DNA of 8,295 bases from Deltaproteobacteria bacterium RBG_13_61_14. GTDB lineage: Bacteria; RBG-13-61-14. Below are positions 1 through 5,223 of the stretch, one piece after another; position 1 is the stretch's first letter, and every line of letters begins with the position of its first letter. The DNA lies in assembly GCA_001797815.1 (NCBI GenBank), contig MGQK01000116.1, forward strand, positions 200-8,494, written 5' to 3'. The position numbers and the translations under genes are program-made. The notes beneath the pieces were generated by a model. That model did no database searches, was not told the origin of the DNA, and saw only the letters and a program-made list of their open reading frames with translations.

Positions 1-243
1 GCCGCCATCAAGGAGCAGGGCGCCAAGGAGGTCCGGGCCCTGGCCACCCACGGCGAGCTGAGCGGCCCCGCGGTGGAGCGGCTGGAGAAGAGCGTGCTCA
101 GCGAAGTGGTGGTCAGCGACACCATCCCGGTGCCGCCGGAGAAACAGTTTAAAAAGCTCAAGGTGCTGTCCATCGCCCCGCTTCTGGCCGAAACCATCAA
201 GCGGATTTATTCCGGAGACTCCGTGTCCTCGCTGTTCGTCTAA
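1..243 (+). CDS. prs: Ribose-phosphate pyrophosphokinase, C-terminal fragment
   Basis: This is the last 80 codons of PRPP synthetase; the 5' part lies outside the window. The enzyme transfers pyrophosphate from ATP to ribose-5-phosphate, making PRPP for purine, pyrimidine, histidine, tryptophan and NAD synthesis in the cytosol. The fragment reads in frame from base 1 to TAA at 241-243. It shows the family's C-terminal landmarks: the strand and turn KEVRALATHGELSGPAVERL, then SEVVVSDTIPVP, and the closing IAPLLAETIKRIYSGDSVSSLF, which matches the usual Prs C-terminus in content and length. The PRPP-binding loop and metal-binding histidines are upstream of the window. Having rplY and pth downstream is a common bacterial arrangement and supports the call. 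Here a toxin-antitoxin-like pair separates prs from rplY. Identification is by family recognition. Confidence 0.95.
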   Translation, partial: AAIKEQGAKEVRALATHGELSGPAVERLEKSVLSEVVVSDTIPVPPEKQFKKLKVLSIAPLLAETIKRIYSGDSVSSLFV

Positions 244-281
244 GGGAAGCGGAGACTTTGTTCATGGAAAGAGTGGTCGAA

Positions 282-303
282 AAGATAATGCCTGTAAGAT
301 AAT
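282..303 (+). promoter_or_regulatory. Direct repeat AAGATAAT upstream of the PIN gene (possible operator)
   Basis: AAGATAAT occurs at 282-289 and again at 296-303, exactly 14 bp apart, ending three bases before the PIN-gene ATG at 307. Toxin-antitoxin operons are usually autoregulated through repeats near the first start codon, so this could be an operator. The units also resemble -10 hexamers (GATAAT), but I see no well-placed -35. The role is inferred from position only. Confidence 0.25.
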
Positions 304-306
304 CCG

Positions 307-753
307 ATGGATGTAATTTATCTCGATTACAATTGTTTCCAGCGAGGTTTTGACGATCCGCATCAGGTGAAGATTCAATTGGAGGCTTTGGCGTGTGAGG
401 CAATCTTCATGAAGGCGGAAAGAAAAGAAATCAAGTTGATTTGGTCTTTTATGCATGAGGATGAAAATACTCTTTGCCCCTTTGTGGAGCGAAAGGCAGA
501 GGCATCTCGCCTCTCTTTTCTTTGCCAGACCAGAATGTTTCCGGATCCAGTAATATACCGTCTGGCCCAGAGCTTCCAGCGAAAGGCCAGGTTATCTTCC
601 AAGGACGCGGTTCATCTCGCCTGTGCCGCGCGGGCCCCATCCGACTATTTTCTAACTTGTGATGATGAACTGATCAAACATGCCCAACGGCTGAGCCTGG
701 AAATGAAGGTAATGAATCCGGTGGATTACATTCGGGAGGTGGTGAGACAATGA
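307..753 (+). CDS. PIN-domain protein, probable VapC-like toxin
   Basis: This 148-residue protein looks like a PIN-domain ribonuclease, the fold of VapC toxins, which cleave RNA with Mg2+/Mn2+ held by a cluster of acidic residues. Visible landmarks are the N-terminal strand VIYLDYNCFQR with D7 and N9, an acidic patch around E51-E53 where the second conserved acid often lies, and a C-terminal half reading SSKDAVHLACAA (D100) followed by DYFLTCDDELIKHA (D119, D120). That last order, helix with D/H then strand then T-x-DD, is typical of the family, and the length is usual. There is no strong Shine-Dalgarno before ATG 307. The stop codon overlaps the next gene's start (ATGA at 750-753), which implies coupled translation. 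Base composition is uneven and locally AT-rich (about 35% GC at 421-480) compared with the flanking core genes, consistent with acquired DNA. Toxin activity and RNA target are inferred. Confidence 0.75.
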   Translation: MDVIYLDYNCFQRGFDDPHQVKIQLEALACEAIFMKAERKEIKLIWSFMHEDENTLCPFVERKAEASRLSFLCQTRMFPDPVIYRLAQSFQRKARLSSKDAVHLACAARAPSDYFLTCDDELIKHAQRLSLEMKVMNPVDYIREVVRQ

Positions 754-956
754 AGACCAAAACCCTGGACGATGCCGAGATTAAACTGAAAGGGATTGAG
801 GCGCTCAACAAAACCCTGGGACCGGTCGCGGCTTTGAAGTTTCTTACCCTAATGCATCGCGAGCCAACCGACTATGTCGAAATCTCGAAGCGTCTTTACC
901 AAGGCCAGAGCATTGATGATATTTTCCAGCGGGCGAGGAAACCGTCGAAAAAATAG
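750..956 (+). CDS. Small antitoxin-like protein paired with the PIN gene
   Basis: This 68-residue protein begins inside the stop codon of the PIN gene (ATGA). A GGAGG at 737-741 sits about 10 bases before its ATG, so the pair is almost certainly one transcription unit. The sequence is charged and probably mostly helical. It has a central block LGPVAALKFLTLMHREPTDYV and a C-terminal block ISKRLYQGQSIDDIFQRAR, ending in a lysine-rich tail. I recognise this as the type of short protein often annotated as hypothetical next to PIN-domain genes, but I see no clear ribbon-helix-helix or AbrB DNA-binding motif. The antitoxin role rests on size, overlap and partner. The order is toxin first, antitoxin second, the reverse of classical vapBC. 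The gene ends 42 bp before rplY. Confidence 0.65.
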   Translation: MKTKTLDDAEIKLKGIEALNKTLGPVAALKFLTLMHREPTDYVEISKRLYQGQSIDDIFQRARKPSKK

Positions 957-998
957 CAGCCATCCTGGTTTGCGTTATCACTAACAAGGAGTTAGATT

Positions 999-1820
999 AT
1001 GGAACGAAGCGAACTTGAAGTCAAACCCCGCGAAGGCACGGGCAAGGGCGCGGCCCGCAAGCTCCGGGCCGCGGGGATGATCCCGGCCATCTTTTATGGG
1101 CCCAAGCAAAAGCCGGTCCCCCTCAGCGTGGACCCCAAGGCCCTGCGCCAGGCCCTGCATACCAAGAGCGGGCTTAACACCCTGCTTGGTCTCAAGTCGG
1201 AACTGGCCGAGCTTAACGGCCGCACCGTCATGCTCAAGGAGTTCCAGACCCATCCCCTGGCCGGGGGTTTTATCCACGCCGACCTGATCGAGATTGACCT
1301 CAACTCGCCGGTCCGGGTCCAGGTGCCCATCCAGTTGACCGGCCATGCCGCCGGGGTCATCCAGGGCGGCTCGCTCGAGCAGAACCTGTGGGAGATCGAG
1401 ATCGAGAGCCTGCCCGCCAACATCCCGGACGAGGTCGTGGTGGATGTATCCAGCCTGGAGATCGGGCAATCCCTGCACGTCAAGGACGTGAAGGTGGCGG
1501 AAGGGGTCAAGATCCTGGAAGACCCCGAGGCGCCGCTGGCCACGGTCTTCATGCCCAAGCTGGTGGTGGAAGCCCCGGTCGCGGCCGCGGTGGAAGGCGT
1601 GCCGGCCGAGGGTGAGGCTGTGCCGGCGGAAGGCGAGGCCGCGGAAGCCGCGGAGGGTGAAAAAGGCGAGAAAGGCGAGAAGGGCGAAAAGGCAGCCAAG
1701 CCCGAAAAGGGCGAGAAACCGGCCAAGGCCGAAAAACCCGCCAAGGCCGAAAAACCCGCCAAGGGCGGAAAACCCGGCAAGGGCGGAAAACCCGGCCGAG
1801 GCGACCGAGGCGGCAGATAA
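999..1820 (+). CDS. rplY: 50S ribosomal protein L25 (Ctc/TL5 type) with long low-complexity tail
   Basis: This protein binds 5S rRNA in the large ribosomal subunit; in Bacillus the homologue is the general stress protein Ctc. An ideal AAGGAG at 986-991 lies 7 bases before ATG 999. Residues 1 to about 95 form the L25 5S-binding domain (LEVKPREGTGKGAARKLRAA near the N-terminus, IPAIFYG, then LAGGFIHADLIEID). Residues about 100-187 form the TL5/Ctc C-terminal beta domain (VRVQVPIQLTGHAAGV, then VDVSSLEIGQSLHVKDV, ending ATVFMPKL). The remaining 85 or so residues are unusual: an acidic Ala/Glu-rich stretch (about 191-221) gives way to a lysine-rich repeat (KGEKGEK, KPAKAE, GGKPGK) ending in GRGDRGGR. 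Ctc proteins commonly have short acidic or alanine-rich tails; at 273 residues this one is long. Position after prs and before pth is the classical context. Confidence 0.95.
   Translation: MERSELEVKPREGTGKGAARKLRAAGMIPAIFYGPKQKPVPLSVDPKALRQALHTKSGLNTLLGLKSELAELNGRTVMLKEFQTHPLAGGFIHADLIEIDLNSPVRVQVPIQLTGHAAGVIQGGSLEQNLWEIEIESLPANIPDEVVVDVSSLEIGQSLHVKDVKVAEGVKILEDPEAPLATVFMPKLVVEAPVAAAVEGVPAEGEAVPAEGEAAEAAEGEKGEKGEKGEKAAKPEKGEKPAKAEKPAKAEKPAKGGKPGKGGKPGRGDRGGR
1659..1796 (+). repeat. In-frame codon repeats encoding the lysine-rich L25 tail
   Basis: Short tandem units run in frame with rplY. First come KGE-type 9-bp units (about 1659-1691). Then two copies of an 18-bp KPAKAE unit are followed by diverging KPAKGG and KPGKGG versions (1716-1796). 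The copies differ at few bases (for example GAAAAACCCGCCAAGGCC repeated), so the tail probably grew by slippage or unequal recombination and may vary in length between strains. Confidence 0.8.
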
Positions 1821-1860
1821 AAATAGAAACTTTCACCGCGGCCGGGCAGCAGCCAATCGC

Positions 1861-1897
1861 TTTCCCGTGAACGTGAACGTTTCCGTGAACGTGAACG
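1861..1897. repeat. Tandem duplication containing GTGAACGTGAACG
   Basis: Two adjacent near-identical units (1861-1879 and 1880-1897) each consist of TTTCC or TTTCCC followed by GTGAACGTGAACG, so a 6-bp GTGAAC repeat is nested in an 18-19-bp repeat. It begins 40 bp after the rplY stop and is non-coding in any plausible frame. Confidence 0.8.
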
Positions 1898-1905
1898 AAT
1901 CAGAA

Positions 1906-1982
1906 TTCACCACAGAGACACAGAGAGCACAGAGGAAAAAGCGGAAGAGAAAGAAATTATCCACGAAGGGACACGAAGGGCA
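1906..1982. repeat. Interspersed spacer motifs CACAGAGACACAGAG and CACGAAGGGACACGAAGG
   Basis: Bases 1906-1940 carry the TTCACCACAGAGACACAGAG-type motif, and 1961-1982 carry CCACGAAGGGACACGAAGG, two degenerate tandem units. I recognise both as common intergenic repeats in several environmental bacterial lineages, where they give spurious TTETQR and TKGHEGH peptides. A related motif recurs in inverted orientation between ychF and the DUF72 gene. Confidence 0.65.
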
Positions 1983-2120
1983 CTAATATTCACTGTTTAC
2001 TGCTTACTGATCCAGGTGTCAGGGTGGCAGGGTTAATCCCTTTGACCTTGAACCTGAACTTGAACTGAATTTAAGTAGCCAGTAGGCAGTAGTCGGTAGC
2101 CAGGTCAAGAAAAACACATC

Positions 2121-2147
2121 CACAGATTTCACAGATTTCGCAGATTT
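2121..2147. repeat. Three 9-bp tandem repeats (CACAGATTT)
   Basis: CACAGATTT at 2121-2129, CACAGATTT at 2130-2138 and CGCAGATTT at 2139-2147 are head-to-tail, followed by extra T residues. This is another well-known intergenic spacer motif, and no function is apparent. Confidence 0.75.
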
Positions 2148-2200
2148 TTTCAGCAAGACTTTATGAGCGTAAGCGACTTTAGGGGCGCGGCTGCCCTTGG

Positions 2201-2221
2201 GGGCACGGGTGCCCGCACCCG
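2201..2221. other. GC-rich alternative hairpins
   Basis: CGGGTGC (2206-2212) pairs with GCACCCG (2215-2221), and overlapping it GGGCAC (2201-2206) pairs with GTGCCC (2209-2214). The two folds are mutually exclusive and have very short loops, which would open slightly in reality. There is no T-tract, so it is not a classical terminator. Confidence 0.4.
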
Positions 2222-2387
2222 CGCATTTATCCGCGCATCCGCTAAGACCGACTACTGACTACTTTCCAAACCAGAACTTGATTCCAAGACTGAAGATTAA
2301 AATTAGGAAGGTGTCACCGAATTATGCGAATTATGTAAAGTGAAGCATCGCCCGCAATTCCACATTATTCATATTTTATTATTTAAG

Positions 2388-2984
2388 TTATTCTCCACTT
2401 TCAAATCTTCTTCTTCGTTCATCAAGCGTCTCACCTTCGTACATCCAATAATCTGTACCGGCAACGCCGTAATCATAGCCGAGAATTTGTTGCGCCGAAT
2501 TAGAAAGACTTGTTACCTCACCGTTAAACTCAATGGAGCGATTATCTATAACCTTTGCTTTGATATTTTCATCGCGGTTAAAGACCAGCTCTGCTCCAAC
2601 AGGAATATCAACCATACTAAAATTAAATCTTGCTCGTTTGCTACGGGCTTGAATCAATGCTTGTTGATCTTCCTGTGACTCTACAAAATCTTTTTTAGGG
2701 GTAACATTTTCGATTTCGGCAAGTTTTAACACTGCAACTACACGCTGGGGTGAAATTTCAAAAAATTCTCGGTTTCTACGCACACGATGGTCCATAAAAG
2801 CGTCGAACAATTGTTTCTCAACAAATGCCGCGTCTTTTACAGTACAGGCATAAAAACACTCAAATGGAAGAGGGATGTTTGTCGTATCAAAGTCACGAAT
2901 GCGTTGCTCTAGATTAGCCGTTTTCCCGATTTTTACATAGCCGGGCATGGCTTCGTTTATTAAAATATAAACTATGTTATCCAT
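2388..2984 (-). CDS. GIY-YIG nuclease-family protein with C-terminal RAMA-like domain
   Basis: This 198-residue protein starts with a GIY-YIG endonuclease domain of the T5orf172/Mug113 type (about residues 1-90). The first motif is VYILIN, the second is GYVKIGKT (residues 15-22), the conserved arginine is R28 in QRIRDFD, and the catalytic-type glutamate is E56 in VEKQLF. RVRRNREFFEIS (68-79) is the usual subfamily ending. After a linker, residues about 120-183 (IPVGAEL, IEFNGEVTSLSNSAQQIL, then DYWMYEGETL) resemble the RAMA-type domain found on restriction/modification proteins, which I infer to bind DNA. The gene lies antisense to its neighbours and is AT-rich (about 40% GC in sampled lines, against over 60% in ychF), so it looks acquired. 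AGGAG at 2996-3000 (minus strand) precedes ATG 2984 by 11 bases. No methylase or restriction partner is present, so a defence or mobile-element role is a guess. Confidence 0.8.
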   Translation of the reverse strand: MDNIVYILINEAMPGYVKIGKTANLEQRIRDFDTTNIPLPFECFYACTVKDAAFVEKQLFDAFMDHRVRRNREFFEISPQRVVAVLKLAEIENVTPKKDFVESQEDQQALIQARSKRARFNFSMVDIPVGAELVFNRDENIKAKVIDNRSIEFNGEVTSLSNSAQQILGYDYGVAGTDYWMYEGETLDERRRRFESGE

Positions 2985-3000
2985 CGGTATTTTGGCTCCT

Positions 3001-3057
3001 CTCTGGCCCCTCTGGGGACTGGGCCTTGCATAGCGGCATCATGGCATGGGCTCAGAG
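3001..3057. other. Long hairpin over the GIY-YIG leader
   Basis: CTCTGGCCC (3001-3009) pairs with GGGCTCAGAG (3048-3057) with one bulged base. An inner CCCC-TCT-GGGG stem (3007-3017) competes for the same bases. It sits between the putative promoter and the ribosome-binding site. A 12-A homopolymer lies at 3065-3076, but hairpin and tract are not in terminator order for the GIY-YIG strand. Confidence 0.35.
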
Positions 3058-3066
3058 GGTTGTCAA
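3038..3066 (-). promoter_or_regulatory. Putative sigma-70 promoter of the GIY-YIG gene
   Basis: On the minus strand a perfect -35 TTGACA (3061-3066), emerging from a T-run, is followed after 17 bp by CATGAT (3038-3043), a 4/6 match to TATAAT. Transcription would begin near 3031, about 45 bases before the ATG at 2984. The spacing is ideal and the orientation fits the only gene on this strand here. Confidence 0.5.
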
Positions 3067-3076
3067 AAAAAAAAAA

Positions 3077-3313
3077 TTTAACCGCGGATGAACGCAGATA
3101 AACGCGAATCAAGTAGAGGGATGAGGTTCAAGGGCAGAGGAAGGGCGGAAGATTTTTTCTTGGCCTTCGTGTTCATCCGCCTGCATCCGTGCGGGAAAAT
3201 CATCCGCCCATGATCCCACTCGGGAGGGCTCCTGCCAGGGAGCAAGCCAGACCTCCCCGCCAGCTCCAGGTTCTCTCTTATCCGCGTCCATCCGCGTTCA
3301 TCCGCGGTTTAAA
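3077..3313. repeat. Inverted-repeat unit (MITE-like) built from CCGCGGATGAACGC motifs
   Basis: The left arm TTTAACCGCGGATGAACGC (3077-3095) continues with AGATAAACGCG. The right arm (3279-3313), read on the minus strand, gives TTTAAACCGCGGATGAACGC followed by GGATGGACGCGGATA. The arms match almost completely over 19 bases, with one extra A. The interior holds another related motif (TTCATCCGCCTGCATCCG, 3172-3189) and no credible gene. This resembles the widespread CGCGGATGAACGC spacer repeat. It ends just before the putative pth promoter. Confidence 0.6.
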
Positions 3314-3323
3314 GTTAATCCTT

Positions 3324-3350
3324 TTGAAATCGGCCCATCAATGCTATGAT
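3324..3350 (+). promoter_or_regulatory. Putative extended -10 promoter for pth
   Basis: TATGAT (3345-3350) is preceded by TG at 3342-3343 (TGnTATGAT, extended -10). TTGAAA at 3324-3329 can serve as a -35 with a short 15-bp spacer. The start would be near 3357, followed by a small hairpin (CGCTC 3360-3364 with GAGCG 3372-3376) and then pth. It makes sense because rplY read-through would have to cross about 1.5 kb containing an opposing gene. Confidence 0.4.
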
Positions 3351-3394
3351 GATAAACCGCGCTCACTTTTCGAGCGAAGAATGGCTGAAAGAGG

Positions 3395-3964
3395 ATGAAA
3401 TTGATAGTAGGTCTGGGCAATCCGGGCAGCGAATACCGGGACACCCGCCACAATTTCGGGTTTCTGGTGGTGGAGGCCCTGGCCAAGACCCACCGCATCC
3501 GGGTCTGGGGTTTCCGTTTCCATGCCCGCCTGGGCAAAGGCCGGGTCGCGGGAGAAGAGGTGGTCCTGCTCAAGCCCCGCACTTACATGAACCTCTCCGG
3601 CACCGCGGTGGCTTCCGCGCTCCGCTACTACCGCCTCGAACCGGCGGACCTGATCGTCATCCATGACGACTTGGATCTTCCCCTCGGCCGGCTCAAAATC
3701 ACCCGCCAGGGCGGCCCCGCCGGCCACAAGGGCGTGGCCTCCATCATCGAGAAGCTGGGCACCAACTCCTTCCTCCGACTCCGCCTCGGCATCGGCAAGC
3801 CCGAGGCCAAAGACGATACCGTGGATTTTGTCCTCTTGCCCTTCGCGCCCGAGGAGCTCCCGGTGCGCGACCAGGTGATGGAGCAGGCCGGCCAGGCCGT
3901 GGCCGTGATCCTGCGCCAAGGAGTGGACGCCGCCATGAACCGGTTTAATAAGAGTGCACAGTGA
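3395..3964 (+). CDS. pth: Peptidyl-tRNA hydrolase
   Basis: Pth releases tRNA from peptidyl-tRNAs that drop off ribosomes and is usually essential. The 189-residue length is typical. The start is set by the family N-terminus MKLIVGLGNPG. Key residues align with the E. coli enzyme: N10, Y15, the catalytic H20 in DTRHNFGF, N66 in PRTYMNLSG, and D91 in VIHDDLDLPLG. The loop GGPAGHKGVASI (106-117) carries K112 where E. coli has an asparagine (N114), a substitution I believe is common in other bacteria. The C-terminal part LRLRLGIGKPEAKDDTVDFVL is also standard. The SD-like GAAAGAGG abuts the ATG with no spacer, which is unusual, and no better-placed site is visible. An upstream reading frame ends in the ATGA overlapping this start but does not look coding. 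Confidence 0.97.
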   Translation: MKLIVGLGNPGSEYRDTRHNFGFLVVEALAKTHRIRVWGFRFHARLGKGRVAGEEVVLLKPRTYMNLSGTAVASALRYYRLEPADLIVIHDDLDLPLGRLKITRQGGPAGHKGVASIIEKLGTNSFLRLRLGIGKPEAKDDTVDFVLLPFAPEELPVRDQVMEQAGQAVAVILRQGVDAAMNRFNKSAQ

Positions 3965-3976
3965 ACAGTGAGTAGT

Positions 3977-4055
3977 CATTTTGGATTTTTGATTTTGGAT
4001 TTCAGATTAGAAGCTTCTTGACAATCAAAAATCTAAAATCTAAAATCCAAAATTG
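3977..4055. repeat. AT-rich imperfect inverted repeat between pth and ychF
   Basis: CATTTTGGATTTTTGATTTTGGATTT (3977-4002) is largely complementary to ATCAAAAATCTAAAATCTAAAATCCAAAATTG (4024-4055), separated by about 20 bases containing AAGCTTCTTG. The transcript could form a long AU-rich hairpin. The right arm is the common AATCTAAAATCCAAAAT-type spacer motif. It lacks the GC-rich stem of a standard terminator. Confidence 0.65.
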
Positions 4056-4089
4056 ATTGCGCCGTGAACCGCAAACCGGGAACTGAGCC

Positions 4090-5187
4090 ATGACCCTGCA
4101 ATGCGGCATCGTGGGCCTGCCCAACGTGGGCAAGTCCACCGTCTTCAACGCGCTCACCTTGGCCGGCGTGCCGGCCGAGAACTATCCCTTCTGCACGGTC
4201 GAGCCCAACGTGGGCACCCTGGCCGTGCCCGATCCCCGGCTTGACAAACTTACCGCTATGCTCAAGCCGGAGCGGGTGGTGCCTTCGGTCCTGGAATTTG
4301 TGGACATTGCCGGCCTGGTCCGGAACGCGCACCAGGGCGAGGGACTGGGCAACCAATTCCTGGGCCACATCCGCACGGTGGACGCCATCGCAGAGGTGGT
4401 GCGCTGTTTTGAAGATGCCAAGGTGCCGCACCCCGAGGGCGCGGTGGACCCGGTGCGCGACGCCGAGACCGTGGCTTTCGAGCTGATCCAGAAGGACCTG
4501 GAGACGGTGGAGCGCCGGCTGGAAAAGTCCCGCCACATGCTGCGGGTGGGCGACAAGGCCATCTCGCGCGAGGTCGAGACCCTGGAGCTCATGAAGGCGC
4601 ACCTCCTCGAGCTGAAGCCGCTAAGGCTGCGCCAGTTCGCGGCCGAAGACCAGCCGCTCCTCAAGGAGATGGCCCCGCTCACCGGCAAGCCGCTCTTTTA
4701 CATCGCCAACCTCGGAGAGGAATCGGTCGCGGCCCAGGACCATGCTTTCCTGGAGAAGTTAAAACCGCACGCCCAAGCCGAGGGAATGCTGGTGGTCGCG
4801 TTCTGGGGCAAGCTGGAGGCCGAGATCCGGGAGCTGGCCGCGGAAGAGCAGGAGGCGTTCCGCCAGGAGATGGGGCTCAAGGAATCGGGCATTCCCGGGA
4901 TCGTGCGCACGGGTTACCAGGCGCTGGACCTGATCACCTTTTATACAAAAGTGGGACCGGAGCTGCGGGCCTGGACCATTCCCCGGGCCACCCCGGCGCC
5001 CAGGGCCGCGGGCAAGATCCACAGCGACATGGAGAAAGGCTTTATCAAGGCCGAGGTGATTTCTTTCAAGGAGCTGACCCGGATCGGAAGCGAATCCGAG
5101 GCCCGCCACCGAGGGCTCCTCCGCCAGGAAGGCAAAGATTATCTGATCCAGGACGGCGATGTGGTCCACTTCCGCTTCAATGTCTGA
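4090..5187 (+). CDS. ychF: Redox-regulated ribosome-associated ATPase YchF (Obg/OLA1 family)
   Basis: YchF is a universally conserved P-loop NTPase that prefers ATP over GTP, binds ribosomes and has been linked to stress and oxidative responses. All 365 residues are present and the length is typical. The P-loop is GLPNVGKST (9-17). The Walker B/G3 motif is DIAGLV (72-77), with leucine at the position of the Ras catalytic glutamine (a HAS-type NTPase). The base-recognition motif is NLGE (207-210), the NxxE form that replaces NKxD and explains ATP preference. A helical hairpin spans roughly 135-195, and the C-terminal TGS domain covers about 280-365 (LITFYTKVGPELRAWTIPRA through LIQDGDVVHFRFNV). 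The start is set by the family N-terminus (MTLQCGIVGLPNVGKST). The ribosome-binding site is weak (GGGAA about 8 bases upstream). pth next door is a frequent arrangement. Confidence 0.97.
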   Translation: MTLQCGIVGLPNVGKSTVFNALTLAGVPAENYPFCTVEPNVGTLAVPDPRLDKLTAMLKPERVVPSVLEFVDIAGLVRNAHQGEGLGNQFLGHIRTVDAIAEVVRCFEDAKVPHPEGAVDPVRDAETVAFELIQKDLETVERRLEKSRHMLRVGDKAISREVETLELMKAHLLELKPLRLRQFAAEDQPLLKEMAPLTGKPLFYIANLGEESVAAQDHAFLEKLKPHAQAEGMLVVAFWGKLEAEIRELAAEEQEAFRQEMGLKESGIPGIVRTGYQALDLITFYTKVGPELRAWTIPRATPAPRAAGKIHSDMEKGFIKAEVISFKELTRIGSESEARHRGLLRQEGKDYLIQDGDVVHFRFNV

Positions 5188-5223
5188 CGCCCGCAAAAAA
5201 CTGAAAGCAAGATTTCACGCCAT

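Larger units (their letters stand above)
2087..2257. repeat. 171-bp segment bounded by a perfect 11-bp inverted repeat
   Basis: CAGTAGTCGGT at 2087-2097 is exactly complementary to ACCGACTACTG at 2247-2257. Between the arms lie a 9-bp tandem repeat and a GC-rich hairpin. The segment has the size and layout of a small non-autonomous repeat unit but has no coding capacity. Chance or assembly from smaller repeats cannot be excluded. Confidence 0.45.
1821..2387. other. Repeat-rich intergenic region between rplY and the GIY-YIG gene
   Basis: I find no credible gene in these 567 bases. The region is a patchwork of short interspersed spacer motifs, detailed in separate entries: a GTGAACG-type duplication, a CACAGAGACACAGAG motif, a CACGAAGGG doublet, a 9-bp tandem repeat, and an inverted pair enclosing a GC-rich hairpin. 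Other scraps include GACCTTGAACCTGAACTTG at 2043-2061 and CACTGTTTACTGCTTACTG at 1991-2009. ORFs here read as the nonsense peptides these repeats typically give (for example TTETQRAQRK and TKGHEGH). No Rho-independent terminator with a U-run is evident after rplY. Confidence 0.7.

Noticed and set aside
264-302. 12-codon ORF between prs and the PIN gene (MERVVEKIMPVR)
   Set aside because: It is very short with no clear ribosome-binding site. It could be a leader peptide, but nothing supports that.
1612-1986. 124-codon Arg/Lys-rich plus-strand ORF overlapping the rplY tail
   Set aside because: It is the +1 frame of the L25 repeat tail running into non-coding spacer repeats (TTETQR, TKGHEGH peptides).
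2120-2150. CRISPR-like appearance of short regular repeats
   Set aside because: Repeats are only 9 bp, directly adjacent with no spacers, and there are no cas genes in the window.
3001-3076. Hairpin plus A12/T12 tract as a Rho-independent terminator
   Set aside because: For minus-strand transcripts the T-run precedes the hairpin, and for plus-strand transcripts the tract is A, so neither orientation gives stem followed by U-run.
3189-3398. 69-codon ORF ending in the pth start codon
   Set aside because: It lies across the inverted-repeat unit and the putative promoter, with repeat-derived peptide. The ATGA overlap looks accidental.
3344-3979. 211-codon minus-strand ORF opposite pth
   Set aside because: It is antisense to pth, which has all its catalytic residues; no family resemblance was seen.
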